Part shown: positions 50,555-63,660 of the stretch, in pieces
Layout: each line of letters opens with the position of its first letter
How positions within the stretch are numbered: position 1 is the first letter of the stretch
From: Montifringilla adamsi
Taxonomy: Eukaryota; Chordata; Aves; Passeriformes; Passeridae
NCBI GenBank assembly: GCA_017590115.1
Contig: JAGGNK010010225.1
Location: 8,854,834 to 8,918,833 of the forward strand
Length of the DNA: 64,000 nt
Reading direction: 5' to 3'
The notes under the pieces: generated by a model
Seen by the model: only the letters and a program-made list of their open reading frames with translations
The model's database searches: none
What the model was told of the DNA's origin: nothing
Translations under genes and position numbers: made by a program

Positions 50555-50875
50555 GCCAGAAGCCAAGTCCCGCTCGGTTGACGCCCGTTACTTGCAGACT
50601 TTTGCCTCCCTTGTTTGATTCTCCCTTGAATCTCCTCCCCTAGGGGAGGCCTGAGGTATGAATGCTCCTGCCTGAGCAGATTTGAAGGGAAGGGCCATAA
50701 CGGATTTGTCCCCTGTCAGCTCTTTTAGCAGCTCCCTCTCCAAAAACACGCGGCTCTTGGCACGGTCCCCATCATGACCGCATGACAGCGGATACAGGAG
50801 ACGCCCACTGCTTCAAGACCTACCTAAGTATCCCCAAAAACACCAGCGGGGTCCCAAGGGAAGAAACGCCCCTCT
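50555..50875. other. Small CpG-rich patch in the large intron
   Basis: About 13 CpG in 310 bp (for example CCGCTCGG, ACGCCCG, ACGCGG, GCGGATA), whereas the flanking intron has almost none. No exon or TATA box is recognised on the minus strand. It could be an internal promoter, an enhancer or a recent GC-rich drift. Confidence 0.35.
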
Positions 50876-53459
50876 CTACCTCTGCACCACCCCACCACTG
50901 CTCTTGAACCAGTGCTCAGCACTAACCTCATAGAGATCCCAGAGCTCCAGCAAAAGGAAGGGGCAGATGCAGGGCTGCTGAACCTCCCACCAGCTGTGCA
51001 TCCCCAGAAGGGAGAGTTGGCGATCGGGGAAAGGCATGGGATGGCTACGGTTTCTGTTTTTAATAAGGTGGAACTCTTGCTTAAGAGGAAATAGTTTTAT
51101 GGACCATCTAGGCCTGGTCTTGAAACCTTGGCAGTGCAGAATCATAGACCAACTTTCCTAACTTAAAACTTTTGCCAAAACCAGAGATGTTTCCATGAAA
51201 CAAAAGGAAAAAACACACCTCATGCATAGTTTAAAATCACTTGTAAAGGGAATGGTTTTGGCATCTCTCCCAGTTACTCAATATGTGAGCTCTAAGATTT
51301 GATCGAATAGAAAAAGTTGTGAAAAAAGGGCAATGTATTGTAGTTACATTCCTGCTTTTGCCTTTTGGGGCTGTAAGAAAGAGCAATTAATAATTTCTCC
51401 AAATAACTGTTGTCAAAATACTTTCCTTTTTTTGGCAATGTAGACATTAATTAATTACATCTGTGATTGGAGGGTTTTCTCTCACTTGACTGTACTACCT
51501 CCATTACTTGACCTAAGCATGGTTAGAAAGATATCAACCCCTGTAATTCAATTTCTATTCTGGTATTGTGTATTTATTCAGTAGCTTTGCAAATAGACTT
51601 GAGCTCCCTTGTGTTGGAAATACTATTTACAGAATGCCTTATAAGGGAACAGTTTGAACTGATGTGTGCAGACTGTGTGAAGTTAAGTGACCCAAAGACC
51701 TCTGGTTGAAAACCAAATTAAACTTCTTGTGACATCTGCGTAAGCTTCCCTTCTTCCCAACTTTTCTAAGCTCTCTTCTGAAAATAACTGATCCAGGCTA
51801 AATCCAAAAGTAATGAAGTACTCCCATATCCTTCATGTTTCTTCACTGAAAAAGCAACTAATCCAGTGTCCTCTTAAGACAGGTCTATGGAGTGGCAGGC
51901 AGAGGGATGTAGCCCATGCTCAGAAGGTGTCAACGCCCTGCTTGTCTCTCTGGGAAAGATACCAGAAAAAAAGGAACTGGTTTCTAAATGGCAGTGAACT
52001 GCCTTTTAGGGAGAGCTCAATGAGGGCTCAGTAGTCTAGAACACATATCTAGATTATTCCTGCAGAAGACAGACCATCCTCTGTTTCAGGGCTGAATTGT
52101 GCCCAGGAAGTGATTAGTGCTTTCAGGAGGAGCTCTGCCCCGGCTGAACAAGACAGCTAACGCCTGGTGACAAGAGACACACTTTTCATAGCTCAGCTGG
52201 CTTCAATCCTTACACCCAGCAGTGACAAGTTCCATGTCCCAGTATCCCAAATTACATAGTCTGGAGGCCCATGCCATTTCAAGCAGTCCTACATGCCATA
52301 AAATCTAACCTGACATTCACCTGCATGACATGACCTGCTTTGCTGCTGTGTCTTGGCATACCTGCAGGCAGGCTGACATGCTTCACATGGCCAAAATAAT
52401 GCAGTAGCTTTTATTAACAAAGGTAGTGCCAATTCATGACAAAGAACATTGGAATGATTACTAACACTTAGTTGAGTCCCTTGGGAAAATATCTGAACTG
52501 TTCTAGTATTTTACAGCTCATCCTAATGCAAAATGATAACAAAGACAAGGAAGGCTTGAGTAGGAAATTATCCTTGAAATAAACTTCTCCTAAGGAAGTA
52601 CGTTTGTTGTTCAAAACACATTTTTCACAAATAAAGTCAAAACAAACCCTGAAGTTCAGCAGGGCAAGAGAGGAAAAGGAGAGGGAACTGATCTGGCATG
52701 TACACATTGAAGCCCATGAAATAATGGATGAGAAATCAGAGCTGACATCATGGCATAACCAGCAGTTTGGGAATTATTTGCATGTGGTTAGAAACTAAAT
52801 TCTCCTCTGCTGCTGATGTCATTTGACAAACTTGCATTAGTGATGTGGATTGGCAGGATTTGCCTTTTTTTTCCACATAATAAATACCCAGGGCACACCG
52901 CAGGCCTAGGGGAACCTGGGGATGTCAGGAACACTGCGAGGATGCGTGGTGCTGGAGAGGAGAACAATCCACACCCGGTGCTGCACATGGGCACGATGAC
53001 ACCCACTTCCATCTCCTGTGTGCCTCAGGCAGCACTCCACCAGTCCACATTCAGAATCAGCAAACAGTGTGACATTTATAGAGTCAATACACAGAGGAAG
53101 CAAATACTACACATAGTATGCAAAAGAAGCAAACAAGGTGATTCCTCTTTCTCCCCTCTGGGAAAAATAGCTGCCGCCTGCATGAATGCATCCAGCGTGT
53201 AAACCAATTAGGCACGTAGTGCAAAAGCTGGGGGATCCAAATATCCCTCTTCATGACACAAGAGAAACCAATGCCAACTTACAGTCACATTTACTTTCCT
53301 CTGCAATTAAATCTAATGCAGTTTCAAGTTAAAACAATCAGCTAAAAGTAGAACTGAAGTTTAGTCTTTCTCGTTTATTTATAGCTTTATTTTATGCATG
53401 TGAACACAATGTGTATACACCTTTTTTCTAACGTATACTAGAATTATACACTGAAAGCT

Positions 53460-53720
53460 TTAGAACATCCTCACTATTTCAATTTCAGTGAGCTGTGACA
53501 CGGAGAATCTATGCAATTAATCATGCTAATTCAAATGAGTATTATTTTTTGGTTGAAATAGTGCTTTTACAATTGCCTCCAGACTTTGTGCTTTTCATTA
53601 TTACTATTAGTGCTATGGAATTTCATACTCCTGATTTTATATGTGCTTTTCTGTAAGTCAACTAACAAAACTAATTAGTAGCCATGAAAGAGCATATTGA
53701 TAGAATAAAAATATACAAAA
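53460..53720. other. Candidate conserved intronic block
   Basis: AT-rich, repeat-free DNA with homeodomain-type words (GCAATTAATCATGC, GCTAATTC, ACTAATTAG) and GCTGTGACACGG. No coding pattern. Confidence 0.25.
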
Positions 53721-54191
53721 CAGTTCAGAGAATTCTCAGGCTGAACCCTATATATCATGGGGGTTTGCTTAGTACTCCAGGCCCATTTCCCTAATATAAA
53801 TAAACTTAGGTAAAATTGAAGATTTTAAACTTGCCTTTAAAAGTCCATACACTTCCTGAATGAACCATTTTTAAATTACACATAAACACATGTAATCAAT
53901 CTTTACTACACAGCTAGGAATTTAACATATGGTTGGGTGTTTTTTTCTTTTTTAAAGCAGGAGTTTGGCACTTGGAGATGAAAATGTACAATTAGCAACA
54001 ATAACCTGGACTAAGACGAAAAGCAAATTTTACAGCATCCTGCAAGGACAGAACCACTGCAAGAGTTAAACAATCTACAAGCAGCAGCCATACTCAATGA
54101 GGCCCAGGCAGAATTTGGCTTAAGAGTTTCACAACAGCAGAACAAAGTTGGGGAACATTTTTTAAATTTATTTTTACTGTTTGCAGATCAT

Positions 54192-54285
54192 GGGCCAGAA
54201 TGACACCTGGAGTGAGAGGATGAAAGAATGCTGAAGTCAACTGAACAGTGACAATTTACATTCACTTTGGGAATATGATTTGCAA
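54192..54285. mobile_element. Fragment resembling the palindromic MITE-like family
   Basis: It begins GGGCCAGAATGACACCTGG, with CTGAAGTCAACTGAACAGTG in the middle and AATTTACATTCACTTTGG after it. This fits the GGGCCAGATTCTG..GAAGTCAATGGA plan. Diverged, the right terminus is not clear. Confidence 0.35.
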
Positions 54286-57200
54286 CACCAAAGCTGAGTG
54301 TATCACGTGTGATGTTTCCTAGTGCTCCCCATTTCTGTAACTCCTACATGACTCTTCCCACAGGCCACTCAACCCTGTCCCTAGCAGGCCTCTGGGAGCT
54401 GTGGCAGACAAAACTGTGAGAGTTCTCCAAGCACCCCTGAGATGAGTGCAGCACCAGGAGGCCACTGGGATTGACTGCCTGGACTTGGGCTAAGAGACCT
54501 GTACATCAGGGCCAGGGGAACTGATCATACTTAGCTTGGTGAGGACAGAGACTTGCTAGTTCCCAAATGACTCAAAACTTTCGGCCTCATCTTCTGCTCC
54601 ATTGTTTGGGGCCAGCAGAGTCTCAGGGTATTTCAACTGGAAACCACTGCATCTCTAATGCTCTGAGATCTTACCTGCAGTAGCTATCTGACCATGCAGG
54701 GTGCTGAAGCAGGAGAGGGACAGGAAGGTTATGCAGCAACCAGACTGCACTAAAAGACATAATCCTCAGCAACAGCCTGATAGCTTCTACCACCCCACCA
54801 TCACTGTGTTTGGAGGACATCATCACACAAATTTGCACCTGCATCACACAGCCTCCTGCATGTGATTTCCAGGACTTGAGAGGTCTGCATAAATGCAAAG
54901 AAAATAAAAAGAGGGAAGCTGAAGGATGCAAGTACACATATTTAAAGTAAGATTTCCCCAAGGCTTTCAGAAATGCATGTAAAAACCCTAGAGAGCCGTA
55001 TCTTTTTGGAAGCTACTATTTATAAGCAGAAATAGGTAGATGGTGTAGAAACATAATGAATCAGAAAGACAAAATTCTACTCCAAGTTACATTCACTGAT
55101 CCTGGACTTGCACAAGGGTGATTACACCAAAAACAGGAAGGTATCATGGTCAGGATGTTTTGGTAGACAAAAGTAATTTAAAATGTCCTGGACTGAGGCT
55201 CTTCCACTAACTCCAGTTTATCCATCTCGACCAGCTGCCCCAAAATGGCTCCCTGCCTGAGCTGCCTCTCTATAAATTTAGTTCTACATTTCTAATCCAT
55301 TAGTTTCCTCAAGGAGTAATTACTTCAAAGGTAAAATAAAGAAAAGAAAGAAATTAGTGCAAAGACAATAAATATTACCTTCTTAAAAGTGGAATCAAAG
55401 CTGCAGGAACAGCACAGAACTGAATATCCCTGTTTATTTACAGAGGGGTTACAACACAGACAACAGCAGTCTGAGCCCCCCTGGCTACCTTGCCAGTTTG
55501 CTTGGACGCTGACTTAGGAGGACCACCCAGGCGAGGGCATCGCGGGCTCGGTGCCCACACACTCTTTGGCCCTGCCTCTGAAGCTGCCAGCAAAGATGCC
55601 AATTAGGCCCAGAAGGGATTTGGACACCTGTCTGCTCTGAACCCAAATGAGACCACCAACTAATGCTTTACACACTCCAAAGCAGCTATCACTTTTCAAC
55701 TTGACTTCTGTAGGCTAGATTTGAACTACTGACCTGGAAGCAAAAGGCTCATTTATGCTTGGGCTGCACAAGCCTGAATTCCTCCCCCTCCACTTTCTGA
55801 TTCTCAGCCTTTCCTGTCCTGACAAAAACAGGCCACAGACATTTGGGAAAGAAGCAACAGCCACCAGAAAATATAATTAAAGCATAACAAGACCAGGCTG
55901 CAAAATGCACATTAAGATAAAGAGAGGTTTTGGCAGGAGTGAGGATGTTGGGGGAGGGGGTGAGGGGATGCTAACAGGTGGCCAAAGAGAGGAGGAGGAG
56001 GAAAGAGAGGGAAGGGAAGCAGACAGTCTGCTCCTTCCGGCAGCCCTGCAAGTTTCCCTTGCTTCCGCCCCATAATGTTTCCTTTGCTATAATAGAGTCA
56101 GATGCAAGTTACGCCAAAGGACAGCACTGGAAAGAAGCACAAGCATTGACTTTTGTGTCGCATTTACTGTGCTTTCCTAACTAGAAGCAGTTTCTAGTCT
56201 AGCTTCCCTACACTGAATGTGGCTATTTGAAGTGCTACCCAGATACTAGTTTTTTTCTCTGTACACCCTTTTCCTCTTGCAGGGTCTTTATACAATTATG
56301 TTTTTTTAAGTTTGCTTCACTTATTCCCCTACATTTATGCCATTTTACATCCCACTATCACTCTCCTCATTACCCAGGCTTGTACCTCTCTCACCCCCCA
56401 CTCCTCTTTCTCGCTTGTTGTGCTGCCACAATCCCAAACTCCCAGATGGGCCAGAGAGGCTGAAGGAAAGAGAAGATTTAAACCAGGACTGACCAAGGAC
56501 AGATGCCATTTTCAGCTCCAGTGCTCATAAGTTGGAAGTTGCAGGGGCAGGATAAACAGAAATTATTTTGGTGTTTGGGAAATTCATGGAGCAAAGATAA
56601 AAGAGCCTCTGAGCTACTTTTTTCTACAGGGAGAACCCACACACAATACTTGGCAACCTAGGGTCAACAAGGTTTTGGCGCAGGTAACTAAAAAATGGCT
56701 AAAATTCACAGAAAAAAAGAATCTCCAGGCTTTGCAGACTGCCTCACCAGCTCCTACTTGTTTTTCCTGTGCTGCACAAAGACGAGGGTACCGAATGAGC
56801 TGAAAAACCTTTCTAAAACATTTACAATTTTACCTTGTTAACACTCGTGGCTCAACCCACTGCCCATGATGTGAGGTGAAAAAGAAAAGTTAGAAAAGAT
56901 CCAGAATTGGTTAATAAACTCTCGTGTTAGCTTGATCAGAACTGAGCCTGCTGCAGCAGAACTGAGAGTCCTGTTTCTAAAACATCTAACAGCATATTGG
57001 TCTGATCCCAAGGTTTTCAGTGGCTGACTGAGGGAAGAGTTTGATAGATGAGATTGAAACAGGCTGCTCCAGTTAATCTAGGTTGGGAAGACTAGAGGGT
57101 TCATTGCTGCATCACGTGGCAAAGGCAATCAAGAGGGTATTTCTGTTTCAGACAAATTTGTTGGAAATTCAGGGAGCTATGCTGGGAAGCCAAAGCAGCA

Positions 57201-57705
57201 AGAGGCAGCGTGGGATGAAAAGAGAGCCCCATTGGCTCCCGTGCTAGGTGGTGAGACTAGGATGGACAGTCTCATTTGAAGCAGCAGCTGCTCCAAGTCT
57301 ACCCAGGTTTGTGAGTTTGGAGAATCTTGTGGAAAAAGGGCGAGAAGGGCTTGCTCACTAAGCAGGATTTTCCAAGTTCTCAGAATTCTAATTATGCTGG
57401 TGGGCGAGAGACGACGATTTGCCAGTGTACCCTTGGCAACCTGTTTATATGGCCTTTTAAGTTAATGCAAGGAATAGGTAAAATATGAACTGGCATATAG
57501 ATTTAGCAAATCTCACACTCCTTCAAACACTCCTTTACTATGTCACCCTTCCACTGCCCTTCAGATGCACACACTGGGTTATGCCATACTCTCTTTATAT
57601 GAGAATTCCCATTAGGGACACAGGTGATGCCAATAGGAAGCCATCAGTCTTTATAAAGTTGAGTCATTTCTTTTGAAAATAATGAGAGGGAAAAAGCCCT
57701 TTGAT

Positions 57706-57814
57706 GGGCCAAATGCTGCTCCCCCTGATGCTGGCATAAATCCTGAACATCAGTGAATATTACAAAGGGACTGCTCAGGATTTATGCCACATAAGTCAAA
57801 GCAGAATGAGGCCC
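57706..57814. mobile_element. 109-bp palindromic MITE-like element
   Basis: It starts GGGCCAAATGCTGC and ends GCAGAATGAGGCCC. Inside, TGGCATAAATCCTGA (57732-57746) and TCAGGATTTATGCCA (57775-57789) are perfect 15-bp inverted repeats. The pattern GGGCCAAATTCTGC...GCAGAATTTGGCCC with a central TTGACTTCAGTGG-like part is a dispersed amniote repeat I have seen in sauropsid genomes. I do not recall its database name and do not assign a superfamily. Confidence 0.7.
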
Positions 57815-58520
57815 AAGAACTGTTTATTTTTTTCTTTTTTTTTTTTAATGAAGGGGCCACCCTTCATTAAAATAAAATAAACCATATGGATTTTCACTTA
57901 TATTAGATGTGTAAAGAGGTCTCTGAAGAGTAGTTTGTAAAAGCAGAGGAAACTTATACTGTGCATCAGACCATACAGCAGAGCCAGGAATGCATCTAGA
58001 GCCCTGCAAGAGGCATTCAGCTCTGCAGGCAGTGCCCGCAGCGACTCTGGCTCGGGCAAAAGCACTGTATTCCTTTAAGCACAAGCTGGTGCACCATGTA
58101 GCACAGAGGCTGTAGATTCAGCTGTGTTCTTACCTCACTTTCCCTTCTGCAGTGACCTCACCCTGTTACAATGCCACTATTCATGCAGACGGGGTGGAAG
58201 ACTGCATACAAAAGTTTCATTTAGGCACATAAACATGAATATTTAGCCTGTCTGATTAGAAATGAAAGTCAAATGCTTCTACTTTTTGTAATCTGCAAGA
58301 GACTTTTCATTTTTTAGTAATACTGATTTTACAGGCAGACATTGAAAAACAAGACAATGAACCACATGTAATAATTTCTCTAATAACCATGTTAATATCC
58401 TTGTCCTAAGTGATGCCACAGCAGCTTGTCTTGCTTAAAAAATGTTAGCAAGAGAGTGAAATAGAGCATGTGCAAACATCAAGAGTGGATAGAAGACTAA
58501 TTCTTAAAAAACATCCCTTA

Positions 58521-58560
58521 GTCTGATTCTCAGCAGGTGTAAACTGGTGTTGCTGAAGCA
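58521..58560. mobile_element. Half-element resembling the palindromic MITE-like family
   Basis: CTGATTCTCAGCAGGTGTAA followed by ACTGGTGTTGCTGAAG matches one arm of the related dispersed palindrome (CTGATTCTCAGCTGGTGTAAACTGG type). The other arm is missing or unrecognisable. Confidence 0.4.
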
Positions 58561-58706
58561 AACACAGCTCTATAGATACTACTTCCTTCTTGCTGAAACC
58601 TTAACCCCAGGCTGCTAGCACCATACATGCTATTTCACTAAGAGGTTAATATCTTTCTCTCTGTCACTTGCACAGTTCTTAACCATGCAGACAGTCATAA
58701 AAACTA

Positions 58707-58745
58707 TAGAATTAATTTAGAATTAATTTAGAATTAAATTTAGAA
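58707..58745. repeat. Triplicated AGAATTAATTT unit
   Basis: Three near-identical 11-12 bp copies of TAGAATTAATTT followed by a partial fourth. Seen directly. Confidence 0.9.
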
Positions 58746-59072
58746 TGTTGAACTTGCTGAAGTTCAGGGTCTGAGTGCTTACTTACGCCACCTGAATCAG
58801 CTCCCTGGCTGGGCGGTCCACTGTTGCCACCTGAGAGCCATTCAGAGAGCCTCACATTAGGCTGTAATTAGCTCTTAACCTAAGTGATCTATTAACCCTG
58901 TTAGGAGCTTTGGCTCCTGATTTAGACAGGTGCCTCAAACCGGGCCATGTAAATAAACCCCAGATAGTTTCCATACCTAGACCTGACATTCCACCAATTT
59001 CAAATGAAGATGAGCAATTAAATCATTTGCACCCTATTTTCTCTGCTCGGTGGTTCTCAGCTTCAGCTACAA

Positions 59073-59100
59073 CCCCCCCCCCCCCCCCCCCCCCCCCCCC
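59073..59100. repeat. Poly(C) run of 28
   Basis: Uninterrupted 28-base C homopolymer; the minus strand (intron-sense strand) is G28, which can form a G-quadruplex. Confidence 0.97.
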
Positions 59101-61049
59101 ACGTCACCATCGCAGTGTTGATTCTGAACAGCTCCATGGGGTACAGTCATTTGTGTTGACTGTGTTTCATGTACTTGGATGGTTACTACTACAGGGCTTA
59201 GTGGTCTGACTGAAATCTCCTGCCCATGGGTTTTCAGGAGTTTTTCATGGGCTGTATTTCTTCATAACAAGAGTTTCTATTGCCTGCTGCTATGTGTAAG
59301 CAATCACCCAACACACATGGTAGGAGAAAATTGCAGCAAAATGGAGCTATCTACAGAAATTATGACACTTCACAGCTCCAGAATAAGAGCATTCCAATTT
59401 TTCATGAGTGTCCAGTAACACTTAAAGTCTAAGTTCAAATAAACAGATCACAATTTACACACGTAGTGCTTTCACCATGACAGCTATTCATGTGTGGCTT
59501 AAGCATAAACATATTTCAAGTAAAAGGAACCATTTAATTTGACTTGGGTAATTCTAGAGGTTGTTCTCATCACTGGATACATAATTTTTTTTGGCCCTCT
59601 TCAATAAAGCCCTGATGCCTTTCTGTTCAGCTCACTTGTTGTACTGTACATGTCTTTGAAAATTCCTGTCCTCGTTCAAAGGCCAAGTTCCTGTCCATAG
59701 ATGAGATTGTTCTCAAGTTTCTTCCTTCTCCTTTGAAAGTTTCCTTAGTTTACATCCTTCTTTGATGTTTTTTTTGGTCCTCAGCCTCCCCAACTTGTTA
59801 ATAAAAAACAGAGGAGATGAATTTCTCTCCTGTGAGCAGTTTGAGAAGGGACAGAACTGTCCACCACAACTCAGGATCTGAGGTCTGTCAACACTCTAGG
59901 CGTTGCTGGCCAACACTGTCTACGGAATCAGCAAAATATTTTTCTTCTTCTCCATGCTCTCCATCCTTGGTAATCTTTTATTCCTTCCCTAACCACAGTC
60001 TTGGATCCTTAGACAACCCCATGAACATCTGGAATTACCCCATCCATTACTGCCAAATCCCAATCTGGTGAACTGTCTCAGGTTCATGAGGACATTGCCC
60101 AGACCAAGGTAATAATAATGATATAAGTAAGATAATGGTTAGCTCCCAAATGGGACCTTGATGTCCATGGAGTCCACCCTTAGCATCCAGTGAAGACTGA
60201 GGCTGACAAAGGGTAAGCACCGATACAAAGTACCTTGGAAAAATTCTCTCCCATGATTTACAGGCTAAATCACTGCTTTTCTGTCATGCCTTTCTTGCAT
60301 TTGCAGTTTTCCCACTTACTGTCAAGGAAGGACAGGGTTACCATGAGAAAAGAAAACAACAAACTTGGACCCTGCAAAGCAGATCTGAGAGGCGACTTTT
60401 GCTATAAATTTGTTAGCCAGTTAATTAAACACATCTTTACAGGGACTCTAATAGCTATTAATCTAAAACCAATGATGTTTAGAATTTTACAAGCAATTTG
60501 GGTTGATAATTTACACAGACTCCTCTAGCTGTCCTGCTGAAGCAGGTCCACCAGTAGCACGTATGAATTCACATTTCTGGATGGATTATGGATCCCCCTT
60601 ATTCCAGAAGGGGCAGTGTCACAATAGCCTAATTTTGCTGTAATTTGCTCTCACCAGCTGTGTTGTGTGACCCCCTCATACACAGCAACTTCTCTAGTAT
60701 AAAGGGATACAGTTACAAACCCCTCTTTTCCTTTCATATTTGCAGGGTATGCTGAGGGACACCTAAGCATGTGGTGTGTGTTGCAAACCATCTTCTTCAC
60801 TGGCTAGCGGGAAACATTCACACACTTTTTGGCATCTGGTAAAGGTTTAAGAATTCCTCATCTTCCACCCAAAGAATCATCTTTCAAATTGAGAAGAACT
60901 CTCAAAAGATGACAACTCTGACCCATAACACATTTTAAATGCTGCACTTGCAGAAAACTGATTGTTGCAAGATTCCACTGTGATGACTAAGCAAATGTTT
61001 AGAAGATCCTAAAAACTGCAGAACAGAAAATTTTAGCATTGTTATTCAA

Positions 61050-61480
61050 TGTAAATTCATCCCTGACAGATTAGATTTTACCCAGTGGCACTTTCAATTA
61101 CATGCTTCAAATAAGGTTTTAATTTAGATTTAATAAGACAGTTATTGCATGCTAATTAAATACTAATGGATTATTAAAAACATATTTTCTGCAGGTCTAG
61201 CAATCCCGTAGTAAGCACATCTATCTAAACCTGAATACACATGGTTTTAATCAGTCACTGGAATTAAGTTAAACATAATTGTTGGAAGTTGAAATATGTC
61301 ATTGGACTCAAGAAGACAATTGCAGTATGTCTATTACACAAACATGGAATTGATGGAAGAATTAATAGGGAATAATTGCATTTATCTGCTAAATAATGGT
61401 ATTGATTTAAAAGTATTCAGGTCATACACATTAATTGTATTTAAAGAGAAAAGGGATATAGAAAAACAAATACATTGCAT
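61050..61480. other. AT-rich intronic block with many TAAT cores
   Basis: Dense TAATTA/TTAAT and GCTAATTAAATACTAATGG words across about 430 bp, with no recognised repeat. An open frame at 61296-61487 on the plus strand has no recognisable domain and is treated as chance. Confidence 0.25.
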
Positions 61481-62077
61481 TAACTGACTCATAGAAAGGA
61501 CTAGTCAATAAATTACATTTCTCTGAAAAATTATTCCCAACTAGAAGATATTTCATCTTTCTTACACACAGATTTTTGCTTAGAAGTAGTATAGTACACT
61601 TTTTATGTAGTGTCTGTTAACAAAAATATCTCTATGACTTGCCAAGAATGATGTCACATTTTTAGTCTTTAGCCAATTCCTTAGCCAATTGGAGTCTACT
61701 TCTGAAGCATGTAAAACTCTTTCAAAAAACCTGGCAGGCTCACTGAACACTTCTACACATATTGATGTATTAGGTACCCCTAGCAACCCAGTAAACAGAA
61801 AATAATCTGGAGATTTATCTTAACTAAAGAAATAATTTAGTAACTACAGGTATTTTAATTAGTGTTGGTAAGGATGTCCTAGAAACAATTGATTATTTAA
61901 TGACCAACTATGTTCTGTTGCTCTAGATCACAGAAGTCACTCTTACAGTGAAGTCCTTACCACGCCTGAGTCCATGCCAAGAGAATATGGGCAGCAGAGG
62001 AAACCCTCATTGTGACACCTGTAATTCATCCTTGGAACTCTAGAATGGTAAGAACTGAAGCAAACTATATGCACTGA

Positions 62078-62112
62078 AATTATTATCAGCTCTTCAGGAG
62101 CTGGTAATAATT
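62078..62112. repeat. Hairpin with a 15-bp stem
   Basis: Arms AATTATTATCAGCTC and GAGCTGGTAATAATT pair over 15 positions with one T-G pair (a wobble in plus-strand RNA), around a 5-base loop TTCAG. Seen directly. Too short for a normal miRNA precursor. Confidence 0.7.
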
Positions 62113-63359
62113 AATTACCAATCTTATGTTTCTCTGGACTATTGACACAAGCCTGCAAATATACAGAGATCAATTCCATCTTTCTGCAATGCAGGGATTA
62201 CCAGCATTTGTTAATCTATTCATACTTTCTGCTCTTGGCAGGTCCCTCTGAAAATCTTTTGCAGAACGATCATCTTGGGAAGGGAATAATTTCCCTTTAG
62301 TTGCATCAGTGCAAAAGTGGAAACGAGGACTCTCACAGCAGGAGCCCCCTGTTAAATACCTTGGCACAAGATATGGCAACATAGCAGTCAAGAACTAATC
62401 ACATGAAAAAGGAAAATTAATTTGGTGGTCTCCCTGCATACGCCATTTGTGAGTACTTTAAAGCTGCTCTCTGGGTCTGTGATACAGCAGCAGGACAACC
62501 TTTGGGGGAAAAAAAAAAGGTGCTGCAAGCCAAAGTAGAGGTACCTTGGCAGGCTGTGTGGGTAAACTTGCATTGCTCCTGCCAGCACTACAATTATTAG
62601 ATGCTATCATCCCCTCACATTCACCAGTACATGCAAACTTTAAAAACAAACAAGCAAATCAACCACACAATGAAGTAATGGGCTGTTTTGCATCCCTCCT
62701 GGCACAGATTCAATCTCATTCATCTGATAGCCATGCTACTGAAACCAAAGCACAGAAAACTCTAAGTCAAACAAATGAAAACGCATAGACTTATTCTTGT
62801 ACTCACTCTCCCAGACAGCGCAGGAAAGGAGAGACAATACAGAACATTTGCAGCGGTATCTATGGGATGACAAGCGCTTAAAGCCATTCCACAGCACAAG
62901 CTCCCACCTAGCACTTGTGCCAAGTTTCAATGACATGCTTCAGTAACACGAATTGCTTACTGTTGGGCTTCATTTAACCATCCTGTTTCTAGCAGTTCTC
63001 TGAACTATGGCTTCTTCTCCCCGAGAATACAAAAGCCCAAGGTATGAGTTCATTGCTAAAGAACGAAAGCATCTCAGCAGCCCAGGCTGCCTGGTGATTT
63101 GCTGAGCTCCTCTGAGCCAGTTGTGAGTATTCTTCTAATTTAACTGTTAAGGTTTAAGCTAAAAAGAATCCACTCAGTGAAGCACTGTATCTGTGCAAGC
63201 ATGACTCCAATCCAAGCCAGGAACAACTCCCCAACAAGATTTTTTTGTTGCTAAACTGGTGAAATGTAGTGCTCTTAAAACACTACAGTGTTTGCAGTAA
63301 AGACTGGGGCTATTAGGGTTTTGCAGAAATGCTGTGGTTTGGTCTCACCTTTAGAAGAG

Positions 63360-63660
63360 ATGCAATTGAAGTGCCTTTTTATGCTTTTTATGAATCACTA
63401 GACAGGCAACACGCTTTTTCCCACAGAAAGTCGCATTTGCCTCAGTGCTCCAAAGCAATCTGTAAAACTTGCCTCTGTTGCTGACTAATTATTGCTGTTG
63501 AACAAATGTTTTTATAATGCTTATATCTGAAGCCATCAGACAAACTATAATGTGTGACCAGCCTTTGTATTTGGTAATAGCCTAATGTGGCAGAGTCAGA
63601 ATCCATTCATTAGCTCTGGCAGGCAGCTCCAGCCTTCTGTGCAAGGAGCAAAGATTAATG
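63360..63660. other. Candidate conserved intronic block near right edge
   Basis: Balanced composition, repeat-free, with GCTGACTAATTATTGC, CATTAGCTCTGGC and TGTGACC words. It resembles developmental enhancer sequence; no alignment was made. Confidence 0.25.

Noticed and set aside
58910..59209. Open frame with a poly-Pro run
   Set aside because: Created by the C28 homopolymer.
62078..62112. microRNA precursor
   Set aside because: The stem-loop is only 35 nt, while precursors need about 60 nt or more.
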